Below, in pieces: positions 1 through 7,789 of a DNA stretch of 64,000 nt. Source of the DNA: Tessaracoccus massiliensis (GTDB taxonomy: Bacteria; Actinomycetota; Actinomycetes; Propionibacteriales; Propionibacteriaceae); NCBI RefSeq assembly GCF_000826065.2, contig NZ_LN623538.1, positions 152,344-216,343 on the forward strand, given 5' to 3'. Position 1 is the stretch's first letter, and every line of letters begins with the position of its first letter. The position numbers were made by a program, and so were the translations under genes. The notes beneath the pieces were generated by a model. It worked only from the letters and a program-made list of their open reading frames with translations. It had not been told where the DNA came from and did not search any database.

Positions 1-257
1 TGGCGGTGGCGTTCCTGGTCTCGCTGTTCATCGCGCGGCCCAGCCCCTTCTACATCCTCGACGAGGTGGAGGCCGCGCTCGACGACGCCAACCTCGGCCG
101 ACTCCTGGGCATCTACGAGGAGCTGCGCGCCTCGTCCCAGCTGATCGTCATCACGCACCAGAAACGCACGATGGAGATCGCCGATTCGCTCTACGGCGTC
201 ACCATGCGCGGGGACGGCATCTCCACCGTGGTGTCCCAGCGTCTCGCAGCCGACTGA
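1..257 (+). CDS. smc: Chromosome segregation protein SMC, C-terminal end (partial)
   Basis: The first 84 codons are the tail of an SMC ATPase; the 5' part lies outside the window. Visible are the Walker B and D-loop region ([20 protein letters not shown]) and the following strand ([24 protein letters not shown]), both typical of the C-terminal half of the SMC ATPase head. SMC dimers with ScpA/B organise and separate the chromosome. In many bacteria smc stands directly before ftsY, as here, which supports the call. Confidence 0.93.
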   Translation, partial: AVAFLVSLFIARPSPFYILDEVEAALDDANLGRLLGIYEELRASSQLIVITHQKRTMEIADSLYGVTMRGDGISTVVSQRLAAD

Positions 258-530
258 TCCGCGCCGAGGCTCATCGAGCCGGGCAACCGCCACGACGGCG
301 GAATCCCCCACCGACACCAGCGTCACGCGCCAACCGTCGATGGTGGCGCTGTCCCCGATGCCGAGGCGGATGTGGCTGGGCGGTGTGGTCATCGGCGCTG
401 GCGGCGTGGATGTTCCAGCGTGAGACGCGGGGCCCGCCGGGGTGCTGGTGGACGGATCGGTCCCGGTGCCTGGGGGCCGGCCTGCGCACAGCCCATGAGC
501 AGCGCCCGCTCGAGGACGCCCCGCTAGAAT
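258..530. other. Gap between smc and ftsY, no confident gene
   Basis: This 273-base gap has no convincing gene. One minus-strand frame reads as a Pro/Thr/Ser-rich stretch followed by a plausible domain (HIRLGIGDSATIDGWRV near 380-335). It has no signal peptide or clear start, and it runs on without a stop through the antisense strand of smc to the window edge. It could be a decayed lipoprotein gene or an accident of high-GC antisense coding. The ftsY promoter should lie at the right-hand end. Confidence 0.3.
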
Positions 531-1736
531 GTGCGCGTGGATTGGTTTTTTTGGGTAATCATCGGGATCATCGGCCTGGCCATCATCGTCGCCGGCGTGA
601 TCATCACCATCGACGGGCGTCGCCAGCGGGAGCTTCAGACTGAGCAGAAGCCGGAGATCGAGCCCACCGAGGTGGAGCCGCCGGTCGTCGCGCCCGAGGA
701 ACTGCAGCCTGCTGGCGACGAGCCCGCGGCCGTCGAGGTGGAGCCCGCCCCATCGGCGGTGGAGCCTGAGCCCGAGCCGGTCGTCGTCGAGCCCGAACTG
801 GATCAGCCCGAGGCGCCCACCTCCAGGTGGGCACGCCTCCGCCGCCGCCTGTCCACCAGCAACAACGCGCTGGCCCGCGCCCTGGGCGACCTGCTCAGCG
901 CCGACAAGCTCGACGAGGACGTCTGGGACGACTTCGAAACCACCCTCATCACCTCGGATCTGGGCGTCGGCCCCACCATGGAACTCACTGAGGCGCTGCG
1001 CAAGGAACTGGCCATCGACGGCGTGGCTGACCCGGAGCGCGCCAAGGCCGTGCTGCGCTCCGAGCTGCTCAAGCTCGTCGACCCCACGCTGGACCGCTCC
1101 CTGAACCTCACCCCCGCCAAGGACGGCGACCCCGCCGTCGTGCTGGTGGTGGGCGTCAACGGCACCGGTAAGACCACCACCGTCGGCAAGCTGGCCCGCG
1201 TGCTGGTGGCCGAAGGCAAGACCGTCACCCTGGGCGCTGCAGACACCTTCCGCGCCGCGGCAGCCGAGCAGCTGGCCACATGGGGCGAGCGGGTGGGCGT
1301 CGAGACCGTCCGCTCGCACGAGGGTGCTGACCCCGCCTCCGTGGCGTTCGACGCGGTGGCCAAGGGCGTCGACGACGGCGTGGACGTCGTGATCGTCGAC
1401 ACCGCCGGCCGCCTGCACACCAAGACCGGCCTGATGGACGAACTGGGCAAGGTCAAGCGGGTCATCGAGAAGAAGGCCGCGGTCAACGAGGTGCTCCTCG
1501 TGCTGGACGCCACCACCGGCCAGAACGGCATGACGCAGGCGCGCATCTTCGCCGAGGTGGTCGACGTGACCGGCATCGTGCTGACCAAGCTCGACGGCTC
1601 CGCCAAGGGCGGCATCGTGATCCAGGTGCAGCGCGAGCTGGGCGTGCCCGTCAAGCTCGTGGGTCTCGGTGAGGGCGTCGACGACCTGGCGCCGTTCGAC
1701 CCCGAAGGCTTCGTCCAGGGCATCCTGGGCGAGTGA
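531..1736 (+). CDS. ftsY: Signal recognition particle receptor FtsY
   Basis: 401-residue SRP receptor GTPase, which docks SRP-ribosome complexes at the membrane for co-translational insertion. A hydrophobic N-terminal segment (residues about 5-27, WFFWVIIGIIGLAIIVAG) is followed by an acidic Glu/Pro/Val-rich A domain (about 35-95) and the NG GTPase domain. GTPase motifs seen are GVNGTGKTTT, DTFRAAAAEQL, DTAGRL and TKLDGSAKGG. The start is GTG at 531; an in-frame GTG at 537 is equally possible and the ribosome site is weak. The partner gene ffh lies 2.2 kb downstream, separated only by a convergent helicase gene. Confidence 0.96.
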   Translation: MRVDWFFWVIIGIIGLAIIVAGVIITIDGRRQRELQTEQKPEIEPTEVEPPVVAPEELQPAGDEPAAVEVEPAPSAVEPEPEPVVVEPELDQPEAPTSRWARLRRRLSTSNNALARALGDLLSADKLDEDVWDDFETTLITSDLGVGPTMELTEALRKELAIDGVADPERAKAVLRSELLKLVDPTLDRSLNLTPAKDGDPAVVLVVGVNGTGKTTTVGKLARVLVAEGKTVTLGAADTFRAAAAEQLATWGERVGVETVRSHEGADPASVAFDAVAKGVDDGVDVVIVDTAGRLHTKTGLMDELGKVKRVIEKKAAVNEVLLVLDATTGQNGMTQARIFAEVVDVTGIVLTKLDGSAKGGIVIQVQRELGVPVKLVGLGEGVDDLAPFDPEGFVQGILGE

Positions 1737-1737
1737 G

Positions 1738-3882
1738 CTAGGCCACGCTGGCCAGCGCGAAGGGAAGCACCGACGCGGCGCCGGCGCGTCGCAGCAGGCG
1801 CCCGGCCACGGTCAGCGTCCAGCGCGAATCCACCAGGTCATCGACCAGCAACACCGGGCCATCCAGCTCCGTGACCCGCTGCGCCATGGCCTGCGGCACC
1901 CGGAAGCGATGCCACACGTCACGCACCCGGAAGGCGCTGTTCGTGGCCCGGTTCAGGGGCTCAGCCTCCGGGTTGAGATCCAGCGGCCCCAACAGTTCGA
2001 GACGCCCCGCGCGGGAGATCCCCGTTGCCAGCGACTCCACCAGCTGTGGCCGCGACAGGCTGGGCACCCAGGTGACGGCGACGGGGCGCTCGGCCCAGCC
2101 CCACTCCTTCAGCACGCGCAGGCAGGCCGTGGCTAGCTCGGCCGGCACCTCGCCGTCCACAGCCACCCCTTCTGGGCCCGGCGTGAAGAGCTCCCGGAGC
2201 GCGTTGCCGTAGCCGAGGTCCGTCAGGCGGGCCACCACCCTCCCCTCCGTGAGCCTCTCCTCGGTGGGGATCTTGGTCTTGAACGCCTTCCCTTCCGCGT
2301 CCACGACCCTCAGTTGGTCCAGACCTGAGGGCCACTGGGCCCGTGGGGGGATGGGCACGCCCACCTGATCCAGCGAGCTGCGGGCCTGCTCGGCCGCCTC
2401 GACGGCGACCTCTGTGGGGTACCAGATCCCGGCGCAGGTGTCGCAGCGTCCGCACGGGGCAGCGGTGGGATCGTCCAGCTCCGCCGTGAGGAACTCCATC
2501 CGGCAACTGCCCTGCGGCAGTTTCTGGTATTCGATCATGGCCTGTTGCTCCGCGACGCGGGCCGCGGCGATCCGGTCGTAGCGTTCCTGGTCGTAGACCC
2601 ACGGCTGCCCGGTGGCGACCCACCCGCCCTGAACTGCCTCCACCGCGCCGTCGACTGCGAGTACCTTCAGGAGCAACTCCAGTTGGGTGCGACGGATGTC
2701 CACCCTCGCCTCGAGGGCGGGCGTGGTCAGCGGACGGCCCTCCGCAGCGAGCGCCTCGATGATGGCCGACGCCTTCGACTCGGTGGGCATGGCGTTGGTG
2801 GCGAAGAAGTGCCAGATGTCACGGTCCTCTTGGCCGGGCAGCAGCAGCACGTCCGCATGGTCCGTGGCTCGGCCCGCGCGGCCCACCTGCTGGTAGTACG
2901 CCACCGGTGAGGAAGGGGCCCCGAGGTGCACGACGAAGCCCAGATCCGGCTTGTCGAAACCCATCCCGAGTGCCGAGGTGGCGATGAGTGCCTTGACCTC
3001 GTTGTTCTTCAGCGCCCGCTCAGCGGATTCGCGTTCAGCCGCATCCGTGCGACCCGTGTACGGCAGCACCTCGTGGCCCGCCGTGCGCAGCGCGGCCGCC
3101 GTATCCTCCGCCGCCGCCACCGTGAGGCAGTAGACGATCCCGCTGCCGGGTAACTCGCTCAGATGCTGGGTGAGCCAGGCCAGCCGACGCCAGGACGTGC
3201 CCAGGTCCAGGACGCCGAGGCGTAGCGAGTCTCTGGCCAGGCCTCCGCGCAGCGTGAACACCTCGTGCCCGCCGGCGGCCATCTGCTCGGCCACGTCGTC
3301 GACGACGCGCTGGTTCGCGGTGGCGGTGGTGGCCAGGACGGGCACCCCGTCGGGCAGTTCCTCGATGAGGGTGCGCAGGCGCCGGTAATCCGGCCGGAAG
3401 TCATGACCCCAGTCGCTGATGCAGTGGGCCTCGTCGATGACCAGCATGCCGGCGCGCTCGAGCAGCCGTGGGAGTTGCTCCGCCCGGAACTTGGGGTTGA
3501 CCAGCCGCTCCGGCGAGACGAACAGCACGTCGACCGAATCCTCGGCCAGCCGCTGCTCGATGTGGCCCCACTCCGTGACGTTGGCCGAGTTGATGGCCAC
3601 CGCCTTCACCCCGGCGCGCTCGGCGGCCGCCTCCTGGTCGCGCATCAGCGCGAGCAGGGGAGAGATGATCAGCGCCGGCCCGTGCCCGGCGCGGCGGCGC
3701 AGCAACGCGGCGATGAAGTAGACCGCAGACTTGCCCCAGCCGGTGCGCTGCACCACCAGGGCCCGCCGCCCGTGCTCGGTGAGGGCCTCGATGGCCTCGC
3801 GCTGACCGGGATGGAACTGCGCGTCAGGCCGGTTGGTGAGGTGCTGCAGGATGCCGAGTGCTTCGTCGCTCATGTCACCCAT
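1738..3882 (-). CDS. RecQ-family DNA helicase with C-terminal phosphoribosyltransferase-like domain
   Basis: ATP-dependent 3'-5' DNA helicase of about 714 residues. Motifs in order: QRTGWGKSAVYF (Walker A), DEAHCISDWGHDF (motif II), ATTATAN (III), YYQQVGRAGR (VI), then the four-cysteine RecQ zinc site (CRMEFL, PCGRCDTC). Where RecQ usually has an HRDC domain, the last about 100 residues end in LLVDDLVDSRWTLTVAGRLL, which matches the PRPP-binding loop of phosphoribosyltransferases. I recall this fusion in other actinobacterial RecQ-like proteins; its role there is not known to me. ATG at 3882 has GAGG about 10 bases upstream; ATG at 3873 is an alternative. It is convergent with ftsY, leaving one base between the genes. 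Confidence 0.88.
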   Translation of the reverse strand: MGDMSDEALGILQHLTNRPDAQFHPGQREAIEALTEHGRRALVVQRTGWGKSAVYFIAALLRRRAGHGPALIISPLLALMRDQEAAAERAGVKAVAINSANVTEWGHIEQRLAEDSVDVLFVSPERLVNPKFRAEQLPRLLERAGMLVIDEAHCISDWGHDFRPDYRRLRTLIEELPDGVPVLATTATANQRVVDDVAEQMAAGGHEVFTLRGGLARDSLRLGVLDLGTSWRRLAWLTQHLSELPGSGIVYCLTVAAAEDTAAALRTAGHEVLPYTGRTDAAERESAERALKNNEVKALIATSALGMGFDKPDLGFVVHLGAPSSPVAYYQQVGRAGRATDHADVLLLPGQEDRDIWHFFATNAMPTESKASAIIEALAAEGRPLTTPALEARVDIRRTQLELLLKVLAVDGAVEAVQGGWVATGQPWVYDQERYDRIAAARVAEQQAMIEYQKLPQGSCRMEFLTAELDDPTAAPCGRCDTCAGIWYPTEVAVEAAEQARSSLDQVGVPIPPRAQWPSGLDQLRVVDAEGKAFKTKIPTEERLTEGRVVARLTDLGYGNALRELFTPGPEGVAVDGEVPAELATACLRVLKEWGWAERPVAVTWVPSLSRPQLVESLATGISRAGRLELLGPLDLNPEAEPLNRATNSAFRVRDVWHRFRVPQAMAQRVTELDGPVLLVDDLVDSRWTLTVAGRLLRRAGAASVLPFALASVA

Positions 3883-3913
3883 CGAAGCACGGGCCTCAGA
3901 CAACCGGTACAAG

Positions 3914-3922
3914 TTATCCACA
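3914..3922 (+). promoter_or_regulatory. Perfect DnaA-box 9-mer
   Basis: TTATCCACA, identical to the consensus DnaA box, sits in the divergent recQ/ffh intergenic space, where it would overlap the promoter region of both genes. A second copy stands upstream of yraN. DnaA control is inferred from the 9-mer only. Confidence 0.4.
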
Positions 3923-3976
3923 GGTGGCCATTGGGTATCCTGGTTCGGTTGCCTCCCACCTCGAAGGAATCACGAC

Positions 3977-5530
3977 GTGTTTGATACTCTGCAGGACCGG
4001 CTCGCGTCGGCATTCAAGGGGCTGCGCTCCAAGGGCCGGCTGACCGAAGCCGACATCGACGCCACCATGCGCGAGATCCGCATCGCGCTGCTGGAAGCCG
4101 ATGTGAACCTCGGCGTGGTCAAGGAGTTCATCTCCGCGGTGAAGACGCGCGCGCTCGACGCCGAGCTGTCCAAGGCGCTCAACCCCTCGCAACAGGTCAT
4201 CAAGATCGTCAACGAGGAACTGGTCGCCATCCTCGGTGGGGAGGCGCGCACCATCCGGTTCGCCAAGCGCCCGCCCACCGTGATCATGCTCGCCGGTCTC
4301 CAGGGCGCCGGTAAGACGACCCTGGCGGGCAAGCTCGGCAAGTGGCTCAAGTCGGAGAAGCACACGCCGCTCCTGGTCGCCGCCGACCTCCAGCGGCCCA
4401 ACGCCGTTCAGCAGTTGCAGATCGTCGGTGAGCGGGCCGGTGTCCATGTCTTCGCGCCGGAGCCGGGCAACGGCGTCGGCAACCCCGTCGATGTGGCCCG
4501 CCAGTCCATCGCGCATGCGGAGGCGAAGCTGTACGACGTGGTCATCGTCGACACCGCCGGACGCCTCGGCGTCGATGCGGAGCTGATGCAGCAGGCCGCC
4601 AACATCAAGGCGGCCGTCAACCCGGACGAAACACTGTTCGTCGTCGACGCCATGATCGGCCAGGACGCCGTCAACACGGCCAAGGCGTTCGACGAGGGCG
4701 TGGGCGTCGACGGCGTGGTCCTCACCAAGCTAGACGGCGACGCCCGCGGCGGTGCGGCCCTCTCGATCGCACGCGTGCTGGGCAAGCCCATCATGTTCGC
4801 CTCCAACGGTGAGGCGCTGACAGACTTCGACATGTTCCACCCTGACCGGATGGCCTCGCGCATCCTGGGCATGGGTGACGTGTTGACCCTCATCGAGCAG
4901 GCGGAGAAGACCTTCGACGCCGAGCAGTCGCGCGCCGCGGCCGAGAAGCTGATGAGCAAGAACTCGTTCGGCCTGCAGGACTTCCTCTCGCAGATGCAGC
5001 AGCTGCGCAAGATGGGCCCCATGTCGAAGATCCTCGGCATGCTGCCGGGCGCCGGGCAGTTCAAGCAGGCCATCAATGAGATCGACGAGAAGGAGATCGA
5101 CCGCATCGAGGCGATCATCTTCTCCATGACCCCGAAGGAGCGCGACGACGTCGCCATCCTCAACGGCTCCCGTCGCGCCCGCATCGCCCGCGGCGCCGGG
5201 GTGGAGGTCTCAGACGTCAACAAGCTGGTCAACCGCTTCGTCGAGGCGCGCAAGATGATGGAGTCGATGGCCGGTGGCTTCCCCGGGATGGGCGGCATGC
5301 CGGGCGGGATGCCCGGTATGCCTGGGATGCCCGGCATGGGCGGCCGCAAACAGAAGCGCCAGCAACACAACCAGAAGGGCAAGAAGGGACGCCGCGGCAC
5401 CGCCCGTCCCGCAGGAGCCAACAGGGCCGTCGCCCAGCCGAAGGCGCCGGAGATCCCGCAGAGCCTCGACGAGTTCGAGTTGCCGCCGGAGCTGCAGAAG
5501 ATGTTCAACGAGAACAAGCCCAGGTTCTGA
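3977..5530 (+). CDS. ffh: Signal recognition particle protein Ffh
   Basis: 517-residue SRP GTPase that binds signal peptides and 4.5S/SRP RNA and delivers ribosomes to FtsY. The N-terminal NG domain shows GLQGAGKTTLAGKLG, DLQRPNAVQQL, DTAGRL and TKLDGDARGG. The C-terminal M domain is methionine-rich and ends in a Met-Gly-Pro repeat (about residues 432-455) and a basic tail. I chose GTG at 3977 because it gives the conserved N-terminus FDTLQDRLASAFKGL and has GAAGGAA 7 bases upstream. The next gene overlaps by one base. Confidence 0.97.
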   Translation: MFDTLQDRLASAFKGLRSKGRLTEADIDATMREIRIALLEADVNLGVVKEFISAVKTRALDAELSKALNPSQQVIKIVNEELVAILGGEARTIRFAKRPPTVIMLAGLQGAGKTTLAGKLGKWLKSEKHTPLLVAADLQRPNAVQQLQIVGERAGVHVFAPEPGNGVGNPVDVARQSIAHAEAKLYDVVIVDTAGRLGVDAELMQQAANIKAAVNPDETLFVVDAMIGQDAVNTAKAFDEGVGVDGVVLTKLDGDARGGAALSIARVLGKPIMFASNGEALTDFDMFHPDRMASRILGMGDVLTLIEQAEKTFDAEQSRAAAEKLMSKNSFGLQDFLSQMQQLRKMGPMSKILGMLPGAGQFKQAINEIDEKEIDRIEAIIFSMTPKERDDVAILNGSRRARIARGAGVEVSDVNKLVNRFVEARKMMESMAGGFPGMGGMPGGMPGMPGMPGMGGRKQKRQQHNQKGKKGRRGTARPAGANRAVAQPKAPEIPQSLDEFELPPELQKMFNENKPRF

Positions 5531-6603
5531 TGACCCGCCCGCTGCATATCCACGGCACGTTCCTCCCGGAGGACGAACCCCGCGACCTGTGGATCGTCGA
5601 CGGGGTGCTGACCGACGAGCCCGCCGCCAACGCTGAGACGCTCGCGCGGAACGCTTTCGTGGTGCCCGGCTACGTGGATGCACACTGCCACATCGGCGTG
5701 GGTGCCCAGGGACCCGTCGACGACGAGACCATCCGGCGCCAGGCGCTGCAGGACCTCGGTGGCGGCACCATGCTGATCCGCGACGCGGGCTCGCACGCAG
5801 ATACCCGATGGGTACAGGGCGACGAGACCCTGCCGCGGCTGATCCGTGCCGGGCAGCACATCGCGCGGCCCAAGCGGTATGTCCGCTACCTGGGGGTGGA
5901 GGTGGAGCCGGAGCAGCTCGTCGAGCAGGCCAGGCACGAGGCGCGCTCCGGCGACGGCTGGGTCAAACTGGTGGGGGATTGGATCAACCGGAGCGCAGGC
6001 GACCTCGCACCGCTGTGGCCCGCCGACATCGCGGCTGCCGCCATCGAGGCAGCCCATGACGAGGGAGCCCGCGTCACAGCGCACTGCTTCGGCGAACAGT
6101 CCGTCCACGAACTGGTGGCCGCCGGCATCGACTGCATCGAGCACGGCACCGGGCTCAGCGACGACGGGATCGACGAGATGGTCCGCCGCGGCACCGCGCT
6201 GGTGCCCACCATGATCAACCTCGAGCGCTTCCCCCAGTACGCGGGGCCGGCGCAGGAGAAGTTCCCCACCTATTACGCGCACATGATGGACCTCTACGCG
6301 CGACGCAAGGAGACCATCGGCAAGGCGGTCGAGGCTGGGGTCCAGGTTTACGCCGGCACTGACGCGGGCACTGTCATCGAGCACGGCCGCATCCGCGACG
6401 AGATCGATGCGCTGGCCGAGGTGGGTGGGAGCGTTTTCGCCATCGGCGCAGCCAGTTGGCGTTCCCGCACGTGGCTGGGGGCGGACGCGCTCCTCCCTGG
6501 AGCCAGCGCAGACCTGATCGTCCTCGACGCGGATCCGCGGGTGAGCCTCGAGACGATCCGCTCTCCCCGGGCCCTCGTCCTGCGGGGCCGCGTGATCAGC
6601 TGA
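5530..6603 (+). CDS. Amidohydrolase family protein
   Basis: 357-residue metal-dependent amidohydrolase. The TIM-barrel metal ligands are visible: HCH at residues 52-54 (GYVDAHCHIG), TAHCFGEQS near 186, IEHGTG near 205 and GTDAGTVIEHG near 281, the order seen in imidazolonepropionase/dihydroorotase-like enzymes. The substrate cannot be read from the sequence. Its ATG overlaps the ffh stop by one base, so it is probably co-transcribed with ffh. It is an insertion relative to the usual ffh-rpsP order. Confidence 0.85.
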   Translation: MTRPLHIHGTFLPEDEPRDLWIVDGVLTDEPAANAETLARNAFVVPGYVDAHCHIGVGAQGPVDDETIRRQALQDLGGGTMLIRDAGSHADTRWVQGDETLPRLIRAGQHIARPKRYVRYLGVEVEPEQLVEQARHEARSGDGWVKLVGDWINRSAGDLAPLWPADIAAAAIEAAHDEGARVTAHCFGEQSVHELVAAGIDCIEHGTGLSDDGIDEMVRRGTALVPTMINLERFPQYAGPAQEKFPTYYAHMMDLYARRKETIGKAVEAGVQVYAGTDAGTVIEHGRIRDEIDALAEVGGSVFAIGAASWRSRTWLGADALLPGASADLIVLDADPRVSLETIRSPRALVLRGRVIS

Positions 6604-6607
6604 TCTG

Positions 6608-6651
6608 GTCCCTGAGCGTGAGCCCCAGCGAACGACGAAGGGCCCCGCAGC
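6608..6651 (+). repeat. Interspersed repeat, copy A (short form)
   Basis: Begins GTCCCTGAGCGTG and ends CGACGAAGGGCCCCGCAGC. The same ends and an internal CGACGAAGG unit occur at 41504-41561 and 58925-58979, always directly after a stop codon. This copy lacks part of the middle. It behaves like a REP-type intergenic repeat. Confidence 0.7.
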
Positions 6652-6684
6652 GCTGACGGCAGCTTCACCCCCCGCCTTGGCCCG

Positions 6685-7623
6685 TCAGTTGAAGCGCACC
6701 ATGTTGTTGAACTGCCAATCGGTCTTCTGGACGAACTGGCCGTTCTCGACGGCGATGAAGGTGGCACGCACGAAGGAGCGGCAGGCGTTGCGACCGGTCA
6801 GCGCGGTGTCGCATTCCGTGCGCCACTGACGGCCGTCCGCGGCGGACCAGGAGCCCGTGTTGCCCAGCGGGTTGCCCCGCCACAGCGTGCGCGGCGACGC
6901 CGCGTACGTGAGGTTGTTGAACGCCCAGCCGGTGGTCTGCACGTAGGCGCCGTCGACCAGGGCGATGGTGGTGGCCCTGATCTCGGTGCGGCAGCGCTCG
7001 GTCTGCGAGTAGGGCTCGCAGCGGGTGCGCCACTCGCGGCCGTTGAGCAGGTGCATGCCCGGGGTGGTGTAGACGTCGAACCCGGCCGGGGCCGGCTGGG
7101 CGCCGACGCGGTAGACCATGGGGATTTCCTGGTACGTGGTGCCGAGCTGCGCCTGCAGCAGCGCGACCCCGGCGCTGTCGCCGGAGACGGTGATGCCGCG
7201 CTGGGCCACACCAGGTGTGGGGAAGATGGCGGCGAGGCTGCCGTCGGCCAATTGGGCGGCATAGCGGTCCTGCAGTGCGCTGACCGCAGCCTCCACCTTG
7301 GTGTAGGGGATCCGCGCGGGCGTGAAGGTGACGCGGGTGGCGCCGGCGCTGCGCATCTTGGCGCGCAGGTCCTCCTGCATGCTGGGCCAGGTGAGGACGG
7401 AGTTGTCGAGGTAGACCACTTCGGCGGCGAGGCTCTTCAGCTCCCACGAGTCCACGGAGCCGGGGAAGATGTAGTCCCAGCCCTTCACGATCTCCACCAC
7501 CCGCTGGCCTTTGCTGGAGGTGGGGGAGGGGGTGGGGTAGTCAGCCCGGGCGACGCCGCCGGTGCTGAGGATCAGGGCGACGGCGGAGAGGAGCACGAGC
7601 CCCCAACGTACGGCGGTCTTCAT
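6685..7623 (-). CDS. Secreted protein with C-terminal double WRT/FNN module
   Basis: 312-residue exported protein of unknown function. A signal peptide (residues 1-27, ending GGVARA) is followed by a unique region (about 40-180) containing GITVSGDSAGVALLQAQLG, which resembles a small alpha/beta fold. Two tandem repeats follow: GREWRTRC...ERCRTEIRAT...GWAFNNLTY (from about 195) and GRQWRTEC...ACRSFVRAT...DWQFNNMVRF (from about 257). Each repeat has two cysteines 8-9 residues apart, likely a disulfide. The same double module ends the secreted protein at 20847-22316, and a fragment lies at 32456-32503. I do not recognise the module; cell-surface binding is a guess. It is convergent with the upstream genes. 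Confidence 0.8.
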   Translation of the reverse strand: MKTAVRWGLVLLSAVALILSTGGVARADYPTPSPTSSKGQRVVEIVKGWDYIFPGSVDSWELKSLAAEVVYLDNSVLTWPSMQEDLRAKMRSAGATRVTFTPARIPYTKVEAAVSALQDRYAAQLADGSLAAIFPTPGVAQRGITVSGDSAGVALLQAQLGTTYQEIPMVYRVGAQPAPAGFDVYTTPGMHLLNGREWRTRCEPYSQTERCRTEIRATTIALVDGAYVQTTGWAFNNLTYAASPRTLWRGNPLGNTGSWSAADGRQWRTECDTALTGRNACRSFVRATFIAVENGQFVQKTDWQFNNMVRFN

Positions 7624-7789
7624 CGCAGGAACTTCCCTTCACTCTTGGCTCTCACATCAGCGGCTTCCGGCTCGGGCCGTTGACTAGTGTCTACCACTGG
7701 GCGCCGACAATTCCACCCCCGCACTGGTCTGACCCTTGACCCGGCCATGGATAGGCTGGGCCGACAGCACCGAGGAGGCAGCAGAGCGC

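Noticed and set aside
1..396. Minus-strand frame open from about 396 to the window edge, with a sensible-looking peptide
   Set aside because: It runs antisense to smc without a stop and has no start or signal peptide. High-GC antisense frames often look coding.
5275..5345. Met-Gly-Pro repeat at the end of ffh as a repeat element
   Set aside because: It is the normal methionine-rich M-domain tail of Ffh, not a mobile or structural DNA repeat.
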